Counted from the stretch's first letter, positions 8,713 through 18,078 are shown. The stretch: DNA of 64,000 nt from Verrucomicrobiota bacterium (GCA_023269545.1 JAHFTB010000001.1:1-64000); one strand, 5' to 3'. A program made the numbers and translations. Notes: generated by a model from the sequence alone, not told the origin.

Positions 8713-10272
8713 CTACGAACTCATTGCTTCTTCAATTCTGGGAAATACCGGAGTTGCTGCACCTACTGTAAAGGGCACATTTAAGGCAAGATCAAGTTCA
8801 GTCAAGCTGAGGGAGGTCATGTTTAATTGACGCAACATCGCAGTGGATTCCTGCGGTACTATAGGAGCTAATAAGCTAGCAATCAGCCGTGTGCTTTCGC
8901 AGAGCATTTTTAGTACTCCCTCCAAACGGTCTTTTTGACCGGGATCTTTGGCTAAGCGCCAAGGCGCACAAGTCTCCACAAAAGTATTCGAACGGGTAAC
9001 AATTTTTCCGATAGCCTCGATTGCAAGATTGATTTCGAAAGATTCCATATGAATAAGATATTCCTTCGAGTCCTGTATATTCTCTTTACTCAAGGCTTCT
9101 CCTTCAGGAAATTCATATCCGGATCGAATAGTTCCTCCCAAGTAGCGGTGGGTCATATTAAGAGTCCGGTTCAGAAGATTCCCTACCCCATTCGCCAATT
9201 CAGTATTATAAAGCATCACAAGCCGTTCTTCGCTAAAGTCCGCATCCTGGCCAGTGACAATATCGCGCACGAAATAATAGCGAAGTGCTCCCATCCCATA
9301 CCGTAGAGCAAGTTCAGCCGGATCCACAGCATTTCCAAGGCTCTTACTCACCTTCATACCTTTTCGATTCCACCATCCGTGAACGAGCAAACGCGGAATT
9401 TGCTCATCGGAAAACCCCATGGCATGTAACATAATGGGCCAATAAATGGCATGCGCCGGCACCATGATATCTTTCCCAATGATGTGCAGTGCGGGCCAGC
9501 GGCTCCAAAAGTTTTTTTCTTCCTCCGGATCTTCGGAAAGATAGCCGGAAAAGCTAATATAATTAATGAGAGCATCGAACCAGACATAGGTCACGAATTC
9601 GGAATCAAATGGAAATTCTATTCCCCAGGACAGTCGCGATTTAGGACGCGAAATGCATAAATCTTGTCCTCCTCTTTGAATCGCATTGATTACCTCCGTT
9701 TGCCGAAAAGTGGGGGTCACAAACTGAGGATGATTCTTAATAAATTCCAGAAGCCAAGGAAGATGAACTGCCAATCGAAAATACCAATTTTCCTCTTCCA
9801 AAGAAATTACTTCCCCCCATTCTAGCCCAAATTCTCCGGCCTCATTCCGGTCTTTATCGGTTAAAAACTGCTCTTGTCGAACACTATAAAAACCCGAATG
9901 GGTAGATTTATAGAGATTTCCTGCTTCATAAAGTTTCTGTAAAATTTTACGAACCGTCTGCTGGTGGAGTGGATCCGTGGTAGCAGCCCAACGATCGTAT
10001 GAAATTTCCAAAGAACTCCAAAGGGCAGTAAATTTTGCGGTTACTGAGTTCGAAAATTCCTGAGGAGAGATCCCTTGTTTTTCAGCTGCCTGTTTGACCT
10101 TTTGTCCATGCTGATCCACTCCGGTAATAAATAGAACCTCTCGTCCTCGCAAACGCTGAAAACGTGCAATCACATCAGCAAGAATTTTTTCGTAAGCATG
10201 CCCGATATGAGGTGCCGCGTTGGTATAATCAATCGCGGTAGTAAGAGTAAATAGTGGATGGTGAGATTTCAT
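8713..10272 (-). CDS. metG: Methionyl-tRNA synthetase
   Basis: This class I synthetase charges tRNA-Met. The HIGH motif is exact at residues 22-25 (NAAPHIGHAYEK), and the KMSKS loop appears as GMKVSKSLGN near residue 305. The connective peptide lacks the cysteine pairs that bind zinc in the E. coli enzyme. The 519-aa chain ends after the anticodon-binding helical domain, so the C-terminal Trbp111-like dimerisation domain is absent. Both features are known for short bacterial MetRS forms. The gene is convergent with the RhlE-like helicase gene. The TPR gene lies 32 bp upstream on the same strand and could share a transcript. Confidence 0.96.
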   Translation of the reverse strand: MKSHHPLFTLTTAIDYTNAAPHIGHAYEKILADVIARFQRLRGREVLFITGVDQHGQKVKQAAEKQGISPQEFSNSVTAKFTALWSSLEISYDRWAATTDPLHQQTVRKILQKLYEAGNLYKSTHSGFYSVRQEQFLTDKDRNEAGEFGLEWGEVISLEEENWYFRLAVHLPWLLEFIKNHPQFVTPTFRQTEVINAIQRGGQDLCISRPKSRLSWGIEFPFDSEFVTYVWFDALINYISFSGYLSEDPEEEKNFWSRWPALHIIGKDIMVPAHAIYWPIMLHAMGFSDEQIPRLLVHGWWNRKGMKVSKSLGNAVDPAELALRYGMGALRYYFVRDIVTGQDADFSEERLVMLYNTELANGVGNLLNRTLNMTHRYLGGTIRSGYEFPEGEALSKENIQDSKEYLIHMESFEINLAIEAIGKIVTRSNTFVETCAPWRLAKDPGQKDRLEGVLKMLCESTRLIASLLAPIVPQESTAMLRQLNMTSLSLTELDLALNVPFTVGAATPVFPRIEEAMSS

Positions 10273-10304
10273 TATCTTAAAGCACAGTCAGTAAACGGAT
10301 CTGC

Positions 10305-10670
10305 TCATGGGTGAGAAGAAGAATCCTTTTTGATTTTCCCTCCCCAGGAAAGGATACGGGCTTTGGCGCCGGCGGCTTCCGCTTCCTTAATTTGTTGATT
10401 TCTGACATAAAACAGCGAAAGGCTGGACCATGCCAGTTGGTCGTTCGGCCGCAATTCTATGGATCTCAGCCCTGCTTCTATTGCTTCTGAGTATCTTCCT
10501 ATCTTCATAAGCGCCATTCCCAAAGCATGCCAGGCGTCAAAGTAGTCCGCTTGCATCTCCACACAACGCCGATATTTTTCGGCAGCAGCCTCTAATTCTC
10601 CAAGAGCAATATCAGCAGTGGCTTCGTCAAAAATCTCTTCGGGAGAAAGCCGGGCATCTTGGTCATCCAT
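10305..10670 (-). CDS. Small tetratricopeptide-repeat protein
   Basis: The 121-residue protein consists almost entirely of about three TPR units: around residues 15-45 (EIFDEATADIALGELEAAAEKYRRC), 46-80 (DYFDAWHALGMALMKIGRYSEAIEAG) and 81-115 (NDQLAWSSLSLFYVRNQQIKEAEAAG). TPR proteins of this size are usually protein-interaction modules. There is no signal peptide, so it is probably cytoplasmic. It sits just upstream of metG on the same strand, but I cannot assign a partner. The region upstream is filled by two family A repeats. Confidence 0.85.
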   Translation of the reverse strand: MDDQDARLSPEEIFDEATADIALGELEAAAEKYRRCVEMQADYFDAWHALGMALMKIGRYSEAIEAGLRSIELRPNDQLAWSSLSLFYVRNQQIKEAEAAGAKARILSWGGKIKKDSSSHP

Positions 10671-11022
10671 AGGGCCGATTTCGGTATCTGGCTAGTGTCA
10701 TCCATCGGACAGACTGCATTTTATTTACTCCTGAGATTCTCCAATTTTTACGTTCTGTTTCCGTAAGTTTCATCACTCAGGAGGCTCGGATTCACATCTT
10801 TTGCCATATCTTTTATAACTGCCGTTAGGCATTTTTAGGAGCTCTGGGAGCAAAAAAACTATTTTAGCCCACAAGGTTTCCCTTTTTTGCGTCACATCAC
10901 TTTTATAACTGACGTTACGTATTTTTAGAAGCTCTGGGAGCAAAAAAACCATTTTAGCCCACAAGGTTTCCCTTTTTTGCTCACATCACTTTTATAAGAT
11001 CAAATCTGTTTGGCGGCCTCCA
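10671..11022. other. Intergenic region occupied by tandem A repeats
   Basis: This gap between the TPR gene and the periplasmic chaperone gene contains two tandem family A units (10811-10997). The remaining 140 bp on the TPR side show nothing I recognise. An open frame of 63 codons through the repeats is an artefact of the duplicated sequence. Confidence 0.6.
10811..10997 (-). repeat. Two tandem family A elements sharing an 8-9 bp duplication
   Basis: Units at 10820-10900 (81 bp) and 10910-10989 (80 bp) are separated and flanked by TTTTATAA (10811-10818, 10901-10908, 10990-10997). Both have the same core, CTCTGGGAGCAAAAAAAC then CCCACAAGGTTTCCC, ending CACATCAC. They differ by a few substitutions and a missing G in the second. 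Three copies of the target sequence fit either insertion of a second element into the duplication made by the first, or unequal recombination between duplications. Confidence 0.85.
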
Positions 11023-12522
11023 CTAGTTGATGTGAATATTGGCTCTCTTTCGAGCGCCCTGCAACCACTCCAAAAACAGGAGGGTTTGTTTATTTTTTAG
11101 AAGCTGCGCTTTCAGCGAATCTTTTTTTTGAGCCAGTTCTGAAGAGTTTATGGCTTCGCGTGTTCGTAAAAAGACTGAAAAAGCTCCTTTTGGCGAAGGT
11201 TGAAGGGAGCTCAGCTGGCCCGGAGAGAGAAACAAAGCCACCTCATTATAAAGGGCATTTTCGGGCGAGGAGCTAGAATAGAGAGCTGTTCCCGAAATAT
11301 TTTGGACTTTACCTCCTATCTTGGCGGTGGCTTCCGCGAGAGATTGTCCTTGGTAAAGTTGTTTGGAAATTGACGCTAATGCTGAACCTCCCTCTTCATA
11401 TAATAGTTTTCTGGCAGCTTGCTTACGAAGAAAATCGAGCAACTCAGGATGTGCCTCTTCGAAGGAAAGTGGTCGCGAAGGAGTGATTGAATTCAATTCG
11501 AATACATAAAAATGTGTTTTTTGGGAACCTTCCAATGCTTCGCTGTGAGGTTCTTTTTGACTTAATTGGAATATGGCAGGCACTAAGTTCGGTAGATCTC
11601 CCTGAAAAGCCTCCGCACTCAGGCCACTTCCCGTTCTATCAATTGGCAAGGAAGTGTGGACGAGCAATCCGGCTTGGTGGGCGGTTTCCTCCAAGGAAAT
11701 TTTATTTTCAGAAAGAGATTCGGAAAAGCCAGCCGCTTGATCCGCCACTGCTTGCAGAGCCTCCACCCGCTCCTTTCCTTGCAGCAGCTCTTTCTCTTTA
11801 GGCACCTTAAATACTACATACCGTACCGTTCGCGTCTCCGGAGATTTGAGCTCCGCAGATTGTTTTTCATATAGCTGTTTGATCTGATCTTCCGGAATTC
11901 GGACCTTATTTGCGTAGTTTTCCAAATCAAATGTGACTACTTGGAGGTTTTGCTTTTGATAACCGCGAAATGCGTTGCGGATTTCTTGATCAGACACAGT
12001 AACCGATCCGGTAACAATCTTCCGTACACTTGCAACTCGCAAAGAATTACGAATCAATTCCTCCAACTGATTTTCTCGTATCCCACGAGGAATGAGCTGA
12101 TTCTTAATAAAACCGCGATATTTATCCGAATCAAATCGTCCCCCTGTCTGAAAAATTGGCCGCTCTGTAATAGCCAGTGCTACCTGACTATCTTTTGGCT
12201 CCACTCCCAAGGTTTTGGCTTCATGTTCAACAATCAGCTGGTTCAATATAAAATTATTCAGAGAAACGGATTCATCACGAGTCATGCCTCCAAGGGACTC
12301 CAGCATCTCATCGAGTCCCAATACAATGGCAAGCTGGTAATTCTCAGCAAGTCGGTGAACATCTTCCGGAGTCATCACGCTGCCATAAGCGGAACCCACT
12401 TTTCTTTTTCCTTCGTAGTCAATTGAACTCGTGCGGGTATAGAAAAATGTAAAAGCAAGAATCGTGAGAATCACTACAATCAGCATGAGAATACGCTGAT
12501 GTTTACGAATGGCATTAAACAT
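11023..12522 (-). CDS. SurA/PpiD-like periplasmic folding factor
   Basis: The 499-aa protein has one N-terminal membrane anchor (residues 12-28, LMLIVVILTILAFTFFY) and then a large periplasmic part. Residues 60-180 form a SurA-N-like helical domain (LNNFILNQLIVEHEAKTLGV and the repeated x-x-F-x-x-x-GRFD pattern). This is the arrangement of PpiD, which helps folding of exported proteins at the Sec translocon. A parvulin PPIase domain should lie around residues 240-400, but I do not see its usual signature, so catalytic activity is doubtful. The outer-membrane porins and the autotransporter in this window are plausible clients. The gene is preceded by a D-type end about 25 bp upstream and followed by tandem A repeats. 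Confidence 0.8.
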   Translation of the reverse strand: MFNAIRKHQRILMLIVVILTILAFTFFYTRTSSIDYEGKRKVGSAYGSVMTPEDVHRLAENYQLAIVLGLDEMLESLGGMTRDESVSLNNFILNQLIVEHEAKTLGVEPKDSQVALAITERPIFQTGGRFDSDKYRGFIKNQLIPRGIRENQLEELIRNSLRVASVRKIVTGSVTVSDQEIRNAFRGYQKQNLQVVTFDLENYANKVRIPEDQIKQLYEKQSAELKSPETRTVRYVVFKVPKEKELLQGKERVEALQAVADQAAGFSESLSENKISLEETAHQAGLLVHTSLPIDRTGSGLSAEAFQGDLPNLVPAIFQLSQKEPHSEALEGSQKTHFYVFELNSITPSRPLSFEEAHPELLDFLRKQAARKLLYEEGGSALASISKQLYQGQSLAEATAKIGGKVQNISGTALYSSSSPENALYNEVALFLSPGQLSSLQPSPKGAFSVFLRTREAINSSELAQKKDSLKAQLLKNKQTLLFLEWLQGARKRANIHIN

Positions 12523-12547
12523 GAAAAGAAAACTGGAAAATACCTAT

Positions 12548-12574
12548 TATAGCGAAACCGGTATAAAATGAGCA
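12548..12574 (+). repeat. Family D end
   Basis: TATAGCGAAACCGGTATAAA followed by ATGAGCA lies just upstream of the SurA/PpiD-like gene. This is the intact version of the sequence that is split by a family A element at 46.4 kb, and so serves as the empty-site reference for that insertion. Confidence 0.75.
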
Positions 12575-12708
12575 TACATTTTCCTGGAATTTTTGATTCC
12601 AGCGAGGCGCAAAATAGAGGCCATATCTGAAGATACAGGCTTTAACGACACCTCTGCCTATTTCGGTTCCTTCGATTCTATGCCTCGTGCTATGGCGACC
12701 ACTCATAT

Positions 12709-14475
12709 TCACTTTTTATCAGGTAGAAATCCACCAATTTGCGCATTCCAAAGTATTCTATATAAACCTTGTTGCGTCAAAAGTTTCTCATGTGAACCAT
12801 CTCCAACAATCTTCCCTTGGTCAAAAACTAAAATTCGATCCATGTGCAAAAGTGTGGAAAGGCGATGGGCAATCACAATGGTGGTCTTACCCTGCATGAG
12901 TTCCCACAAACTTTCTTGAATATTTTTCTCGGTTATCGAATCCAATTGAGAAGTGGCTTCGTCTAAAATTAGAATTGGAGCAGTTTTCAAAATAGCCCGC
13001 GCAATGGCAATCCGTTGGCGTTGACCACCCGACAGTTTAATACCTCGTTCTCCCACCAAAGACTCATAACCCTGTGGTAAGTTAACAATAAATTCGTGGG
13101 CATGCGCACGTTTTGCGGCATCAATAACTTCCTCATCGGTCGCTTGGATCCTCCCATAGCGGATATTTTCCATGAGCGTTCTATGAAATAATGATGGATC
13201 CTGCGGAATCATAGCGATGTAGCTCCGCAAGCTATCCTGAGTACAATTACGGATATCCTGTCCGTCAATGAGAATCCTTCCATCGTTTACATCATAAAGT
13301 CTGAAAATCAGATTTACGAATGTGGATTTTCCACTTCCTGAATAGCCAACCAGGCCAACTTTTTGGCCGCCTTCAATCACAACTGATTTTTTTTGAAAAA
13401 AGGGGTTGGCACTTTGATAGTAAAACTTAACTTGAAAAAAGGTGATCTCTCCCTTTGTAATGAGCAAATTTGAGGCATTTTCCTTATCCGTGATCCCCCA
13501 GGGAAGCAAAAGTCCGGCAAGACTCTGCTGACATTTTCCTACGGCTTTATTTAACTCATCCACTTGTTCCAGCGCCCACCAGGTCATATAACCGACTTCG
13601 ACGGCCAGACCCAAAATCAGCGCAAAGTCACCTATACTGACCATCTGCTTCATCCTGAGTTCAATCAGGAAATAAAGCATAAATCCGAGCATGGCTGAGA
13701 GCGATAAGCCCTGAAGCATCTTAACTTTTAAATCAAACATTTCTTTTGTTCGAAATGTTCTTTTGGTTAAGAGCAATGCTTTTCCGAGGTATGATCCCTC
13801 ATAAATACGTCTGGCAAAAATTCGGACGTTGTTGGCATTAGTAATACTATCGACCAGCTGTCCTGAAACAAGGGATTCAGAAGTAGCATGCAATTGCGAA
13901 AAATCGATCATACGTTTCGACATGCGCAGACTCAGTATGACAAATACCACTAACCATATGAGCAAAGCGTAAAAAAATCTCGGATTCACATAGTACATGC
14001 TGATGAAGGCCACTATGAGCAATGAAATACTTCTCAGAATGTGTCGGGATAGTTCATGGATGATACGCTCCATATTATCCGCCAGAGTATTAATCTGACT
14101 GGAAATCCGACCCGCCAGATTATCTTGAAAAAATTGATACGACTGGTTGTGAACATACTCAAATGTTTCGCTAATAATTTGATTTTTGATGACCGGCTGA
14201 AATTTATAATTCAGATACCCCATTCCTCTCCAACAGAGATTATGTATCTCAAAATTTACAATGAGTAGAACAGCCAGTAGAAATATCCGAGATGTCACCT
14301 GATCGACCTGCGCTGCTCCAAAAAAATCGATCATATACTTAATAAGTATATTATTAATCGGAGCCCAAAATCCGGTAATCACAGCAAGGCAACAAAAAAG
14401 TATAGTAAAAAACTGATACTCCTTTAAAAAGTGCCATATAAATGGCCATAAGTGTCTCGGTAACGTGGACTTCAT
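12709..14475 (-). CDS. ABC exporter, MsbA-like half-transporter
   Basis: A fused permease-ATPase of 588 aa. Residues 1-310 contain about six membrane helices of an ABC type I exporter. The nucleotide-binding domain follows: Walker A GYSGSGKS near residue 375, signature LSGGQRQRIAIARAIL, Walker B ILILDEATSQLD and the switch His in IVIAHRLST. Half-transporters like this work as homodimers or paired heterodimers and move lipids, peptides or drugs. No partner half-transporter is adjacent. The substrate cannot be read from the sequence; lipid A flipping or drug export are both possible. The minus-strand start has AAGGAAG about 3 bp upstream. Confidence 0.92.
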   Translation of the reverse strand: MKSTLPRHLWPFIWHFLKEYQFFTILFCCLAVITGFWAPINNILIKYMIDFFGAAQVDQVTSRIFLLAVLLIVNFEIHNLCWRGMGYLNYKFQPVIKNQIISETFEYVHNQSYQFFQDNLAGRISSQINTLADNMERIIHELSRHILRSISLLIVAFISMYYVNPRFFYALLIWLVVFVILSLRMSKRMIDFSQLHATSESLVSGQLVDSITNANNVRIFARRIYEGSYLGKALLLTKRTFRTKEMFDLKVKMLQGLSLSAMLGFMLYFLIELRMKQMVSIGDFALILGLAVEVGYMTWWALEQVDELNKAVGKCQQSLAGLLLPWGITDKENASNLLITKGEITFFQVKFYYQSANPFFQKKSVVIEGGQKVGLVGYSGSGKSTFVNLIFRLYDVNDGRILIDGQDIRNCTQDSLRSYIAMIPQDPSLFHRTLMENIRYGRIQATDEEVIDAAKRAHAHEFIVNLPQGYESLVGERGIKLSGGQRQRIAIARAILKTAPILILDEATSQLDSITEKNIQESLWELMQGKTTIVIAHRLSTLLHMDRILVFDQGKIVGDGSHEKLLTQQGLYRILWNAQIGGFLPDKK

Positions 14476-14681
14476 ATCTTCCTTCTTAAATATCCCAGTG
14501 ATTCGTTACGAACAACCCTCTTTCCATAGCCCAACGTTGTTGCATTTCTCTTGCCCTCAAATTTATAGGAATCATGCACCAAGGAACTTTCAAAGTCTGA
14601 AACAGGCCTTTCCTTATCCCCTTTGAATTTTACAGTAAAGAAAGGGAATAGAAAAGGAAAAAATACGGCGTCCCTGATCAT
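14472..14681 (-). CDS. Doubtful 69-aa hypothetical upstream of the ABC exporter
   Basis: This open frame starts within a D repeat (the ATG of its AAAAATGA) and its stop overlaps the ABC exporter start by 4 nt (ATGA). It has a hydrophobic N-terminal segment (VFFPFLFPFFTV) and a basic remainder, with no similarity I know. The 4-nt overlap would allow translational coupling, but it may be chance. I regard it as more likely a leader peptide or a spurious frame than a functional protein. Confidence 0.2.
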   Translation of the reverse strand: MIRDAVFFPFLFPFFTVKFKGDKERPVSDFESSLVHDSYKFEGKRNATTLGYGKRVVRNESLGYLRRKI

Positions 14682-15020
14682 TTTTACGGACTTCGCTATA
14701 TGTCATCTCCGAAGTGTTTCAATACATCCGGAAATAGATTGCCATACGATCTCATCCTAAGAGGAGGTGGCTCTCCAAATTGAGTCAATCCTGAAACATG
14801 CCGAACTAAGTTACTTACATCGTTATTATGCCTTTTCGTATCTGACAGGGCATTTATAAAGCCTACAGCTTAAAAAAAGCTGCAAATTTCTTGGCAAGAG
14901 CTGTGCAGAGCAAATGACAACCGTAATTGCCAGTTTTAACTTCGGACTTGCCACGGGAATTTTAGCATTGGAATTCCTATGCTTATAAAAACTTAAAAAC
15001 TTCTTCATATTATTTAATTT
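14476..15020. other. Divergent intergenic region
   Basis: A 545-bp gap separates the divergent ABC exporter and L,D-transpeptidase genes. It contains the D repeat at 14678-14700 and the doubtful small frame at 14472-14681. Between about 14840 and 15000 there is a hairpin (CAGCTT, A-rich loop, AAGCTG) and a plus-strand stretch that could be a decayed coding fragment (MTTVIASFNFGLATGILALE). I cannot identify it. Confidence 0.4.
14678..14700 (-). repeat. Family D end, reverse orientation
   Basis: On the minus strand the sequence is TATAGCGAAGTCCGTAAAAA then TGA. It matches the D consensus with two changes. Confidence 0.7.
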
Positions 15021-15542
15021 ATGATTACCACCAATAAATATTTGTTATGCGTATTCCTATCATTTATTATAGTTCATACAGCCAGCGCTACGGGAGGGAA
15101 ACGCATCTATATTAATAAAAACAACCAAACATTAACCGCGTACGAAGGGGATCGGGTTGTTCTTAGTAGCAAAATCAGCAGCGGAAAATCCAGGAGTCCC
15201 ACACCAAACGGAAGCTTTCAAGTGGGCGTAATGGAAAGAATGCATCGATCCAGACTCTATAAGAATGCTCCCATGCCATATAGCATGCAGTTCTCCAACC
15301 ACTACTTCATTCATGGTTTCAGTAGTGTCCCTAACTACCCAGCCTCTCATGGTTGCGTGAGGATGCCTATTGGCAATGCTCAGAGACTCTTTAACTGGGC
15401 AACGCCGGGAACTCCCGTTACAGTTGGGAACAAGCAAAGCGGCGCACGGAAAAAAATGGCCGCTACTACCCCACGAAAGGTTAAAGTGATTAAGGTAAAG
15501 ACTGTCCCAAAAAATCAAGATGACTTCGAAACCCTGGAATAA
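15021..15542 (+). CDS. L,D-transpeptidase (YkuD domain), exported
   Basis: A 173-aa protein with a signal peptide (residues 1-23, cleaved after ASA). The YkuD domain follows. The catalytic signature is complete: His98-Gly99, then SHGCVRM at 109-115 with nucleophile Cys112. Such enzymes make 3-3 peptidoglycan cross-links or attach proteins to the wall in the periplasm. The C-terminal 30 residues are Lys-rich and outside the domain. The gene is convergent with folA, and the two 3' ends overlap by 28 bp (the first stop lies inside the other gene), so the Lys-rich tail is encoded opposite the end of folA. Confidence 0.94.
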   Translation: MITTNKYLLCVFLSFIIVHTASATGGKRIYINKNNQTLTAYEGDRVVLSSKISSGKSRSPTPNGSFQVGVMERMHRSRLYKNAPMPYSMQFSNHYFIHGFSSVPNYPASHGCVRMPIGNAQRLFNWATPGTPVTVGNKQSGARKKMAATTPRKVKVIKVKTVPKNQDDFETLE

Positions 15543-15991
15543 CGGACTATCTTCATTTGCGAATTTTCTCGAAGGGTGAGACTCTGGTAAAATTCTTTTT
15601 CAAAAACAGGAAAGAAGGTGTCACCTTTCAGAGAGCCTTTTCCTTTTACATGTGTCACAAAAATCTGGTCGCACCAGGGCAGCAGAGCTCGATAAATCAA
15701 TGCCCCTCCAATCACGAATGCTTCGACTGTTTCGCATAGTTGAACTACGGACTGCAAGTCGGATACATAAAGCACGTCCTGCAAGGACAGTTTTTTTGGT
15801 TGCTGCGAAAGCACGATATTTTTTCTACCCGGCAGGGGACGTCCGATGGATTCATAGGTCTTGCGTCCCATGACCACGGTCTTGCCCCAGGTCGTTTCCT
15901 TAAAAAATCTCAGATCTTCAGGAAGGTGCCAGGGAATTTTTCCGTCACAACCGATCACGCGATTGTCTGCCATCGCAACAATCGCTTTCAT
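15515..15991 (-). CDS. folA: Dihydrofolate reductase
   Basis: This NADPH-dependent enzyme reduces dihydrofolate to tetrahydrofolate. The 158-aa length is typical. Family landmarks are the Met20-loop segment [21 protein letters not shown], then [20 protein letters not shown] with the nucleotide-binding residues, and [14 protein letters not shown] near residue 95. It overlaps the upstream thyA stop by 4 nt (ATGA), so the two are translationally coupled. ThyA generates the dihydrofolate that FolA reduces. The last codons overlap the convergent L,D-transpeptidase gene. Confidence 0.97.
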   Translation of the reverse strand: MKAIVAMADNRVIGCDGKIPWHLPEDLRFFKETTWGKTVVMGRKTYESIGRPLPGRKNIVLSQQPKKLSLQDVLYVSDLQSVVQLCETVEAFVIGGALIYRALLPWCDQIFVTHVKGKGSLKGDTFFPVFEKEFYQSLTLRENSQMKIVRYSRVSKSS

Positions 15992-16782
15992 ACGGCGATA
16001 GGAGCCTTGATAGGGGGATGGGGATCGTATCCGAGGAGGGCAAAGTCTTCGAAAGAAAATTGACGAAGTTCCCGAATGTCAGGGTTGAGCTGCATTTGAG
16101 GTAAAGGACGGCATTTTCTTTGAAGTTGCCGCCGTGCCTGCTCCAAGTGGTTTTGGTAAAGATGGAGATCTCCGAAGGTATGAATAAACTCACCGGGGCG
16201 AAGTCCGCAGACCTGGGCTATCATGAGCGTCAAAAGTGAATAGGAAGCGATATTGAATGGAACCCCTAGGAATAAATCCGCACTGCGCTGATAAAGTTGA
16301 CAACTCAGTTCGCCGTCTTGAACGTAAAATTGAAAAAGTGCATGACAGGGGGCTAAACTCATGCGGTCCAATTCCCCCACATTCCATGAGGAAACGACCA
16401 GACGTCGACTGTCCGGATTATTTTGAATCTCACTGACCACCGAATCAATCTGATCGATCGAGCGCCCTTCTGGCGTCCGCCAATCGCGCCATTGAGCGCC
16501 ATAAATGCGTCCCAGATCGCCGGAAGCATTGGCCCATTCGTCCCAGATATGGACCTGATGGTCCTTTAAGTATCGAATATTGGTATCGCCCCGCAGAAAC
16601 CAGAGGAGTTCGTAAATAATTGAGCGTAGGTGCAATTTCTTTGTGGTGAGAAGCGGAAAGGACTGGCGCAAATCAAAACGTTCCTGCGTACCAAAAACGG
16701 ATAAAGTACCGGTTCCAGTGCGGTCAGATTTGAATTTTCCTTTTTCGAGGACGCATTGAAGAAGTCGTTGATACTGCTCCAT
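15988..16782 (-). CDS. thyA: Thymidylate synthase
   Basis: Converts dUMP to dTMP using methylene-tetrahydrofolate. The 264-aa product has the same length as E. coli ThyA, and the catalytic Cys is residue 146 in [10 protein letters not shown]. The dUMP phosphate site ([18 protein letters not shown]) and the folate-binding ends ([11 protein letters not shown] near residue 21) are all present. It forms a two-gene operon with folA through a 4-nt overlap. The gene is divergent from the metallo-hydrolase gene, with 91 bp between the two starts for both promoters. Confidence 0.98.
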   Translation of the reverse strand: MEQYQRLLQCVLEKGKFKSDRTGTGTLSVFGTQERFDLRQSFPLLTTKKLHLRSIIYELLWFLRGDTNIRYLKDHQVHIWDEWANASGDLGRIYGAQWRDWRTPEGRSIDQIDSVVSEIQNNPDSRRLVVSSWNVGELDRMSLAPCHALFQFYVQDGELSCQLYQRSADLFLGVPFNIASYSLLTLMIAQVCGLRPGEFIHTFGDLHLYQNHLEQARRQLQRKCRPLPQMQLNPDIRELRQFSFEDFALLGYDPHPPIKAPIAV

Positions 16783-16873
16783 CGCACGATTCTATCGAAA
16801 AGAGAAGAGAAACTGAAATGTCTGATTGCAAAAATCTTTACCCCCGAAAATCCCCTGCGTTACATTTTAAGAA

Positions 16874-17656
16874 ATGTTTGATCTGAGAGTACTGGGAAGC
16901 GGTAGCGCCGGAAATGCCATGCTGATCCAGTCAGATTCGACAGCACTGCTTGTGGATGCGGGGTTAAGTGCAAAACAGCTCACCACACGTTTACAACAGT
17001 GTGGCGTACATCCCTCCGCTCTCAGCGGCTTGCTTCTTACTCACGAACATTCCGACCACGCCGCGGGACTGCGTATCTTTTGTGCCAAGTATGAAATCCC
17101 TTGTTATTGTAATCCGCTGACCGCCGAAGCCCTAAAAGTGGCGCTCGTGGATGTCCCACGCCGCCTTTTTACCAATGGAACAGAATTTACGATTGGCGAC
17201 ATTGAGATTCGCCCTTTTTCCGTTCCGCATGATGCTGCCGATCCTCTCGGATTCTGTTTGGCACATGATGGAGTTTTCTTCGGAATTCTTACCGATCTTG
17301 GACATGCGACTCGGTTGGTATTGGAATCGCTTCGTGGAATTCACGGATTATTCATCGAAACTAATTATGATGAAACCCTTCTTCAGCTCGATAGCAAGCG
17401 ACCCTGGTCCGTCAAACAGCGTATTCTTTCGCGACATGGACATCTTTCCAATACCGGAGCAGCACAAGTAGTGCGACAGCTCTTGGATTCTTCTCCCTTA
17501 AATCAAGTGATTTTGGGACACCTCAGTAAGGATTGCAACCGTCCGGAACTGGCCATCCGGCAAATGCGTCAGGAATTCGACACCGCAGGTCGGTCCTCTA
17601 CAAAAGTCTGTTGCGCCACCCAAGAGGTGATCTCTGAAAAAATCCTTATCCAGTAA
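16874..17656 (+). CDS. Metallo-beta-lactamase-fold hydrolase, YycJ/WalJ type
   Basis: A 260-aa hydrolase. The zinc motif HxHxDH appears as LLTHEHSDHAAG near residue 57, preceded by LLVDAGLSAKQL. Further ligands are in FSVPHDAADPLGF and ILTDLGHAT, and in FIETNYDE. The C-terminal HLSKDCNRPELAIR with the conserved His is typical of the YycJ group, whose members are putative nucleases or phosphodiesterases. It is monocistronic and divergent from thyA. No histidine-kinase operon (walRK) is nearby, so the Walk-pathway name should not be carried over. Confidence 0.9.
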   Translation: MFDLRVLGSGSAGNAMLIQSDSTALLVDAGLSAKQLTTRLQQCGVHPSALSGLLLTHEHSDHAAGLRIFCAKYEIPCYCNPLTAEALKVALVDVPRRLFTNGTEFTIGDIEIRPFSVPHDAADPLGFCLAHDGVFFGILTDLGHATRLVLESLRGIHGLFIETNYDETLLQLDSKRPWSVKQRILSRHGHLSNTGAAQVVRQLLDSSPLNQVILGHLSKDCNRPELAIRQMRQEFDTAGRSSTKVCCATQEVISEKILIQ

Positions 17657-17666
17657 AAGCGAAGAC

Positions 17667-18074
17667 TCAGCCTCGGTGGGGGTATTTCAAAATTAAATAA
17701 ATCCAATTCAGCGCCGCTGCGGACAGAAGAATCGTCCGAAAAACAGTGTGTTGCCGTTGGGAAAAACTCATGCGCAGCGCAGGCAACCGTAAAAACAGCA
17801 CTCCCGAAGCATAGAGCACGTAAAGCGATCCTGCTCCGCAGGTTAACACCACCAAAGGATTCCAAAAAAATGCTTCCGCGATTTTTCCTTCCATCAACAT
17901 TGAAATCGCATGCGTCCCTCCACAAGTGGAACAGGGCCATCCCGTCAATCTATGGAAAAGGCAGGGGGGATGAATAAACCCATACCCTCTCCACAGAATG
18001 AGAACTATGAGAGTGGAAATCACTACCATCAGCCCTAAAAACTCGGGCCTGGAGCGAGCACTTTGTGAATTCAA
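17667..18074 (-). CDS. DUF2752 membrane protein
   Basis: The 135-aa protein carries the DUF2752 signature, PCLFHRLTGWPCSTCGGTHA (residues about 37-56), with paired cysteines, between a first membrane helix (residues 14-30) and one or two later hydrophobic segments. The family has no settled function. It follows the GYF_2/Yip1 gene by 4 bp on the same strand, and such small membrane proteins are often co-encoded, so the pair is probably one operon. It converges on the metallo-hydrolase gene with 10 bp between stops. Confidence 0.85.
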   Translation of the reverse strand: MNSQSARSRPEFLGLMVVISTLIVLILWRGYGFIHPPCLFHRLTGWPCSTCGGTHAISMLMEGKIAEAFFWNPLVVLTCGAGSLYVLYASGVLFLRLPALRMSFSQRQHTVFRTILLSAAALNWIYLILKYPHRG

Positions 18075-18078
18075 AACT

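Noticed and set aside
10773-10964. 63-codon frame through the tandem A repeats
   Set aside because: The repeated peptide (WAKMVFLLPELLK) only mirrors the duplicated DNA.
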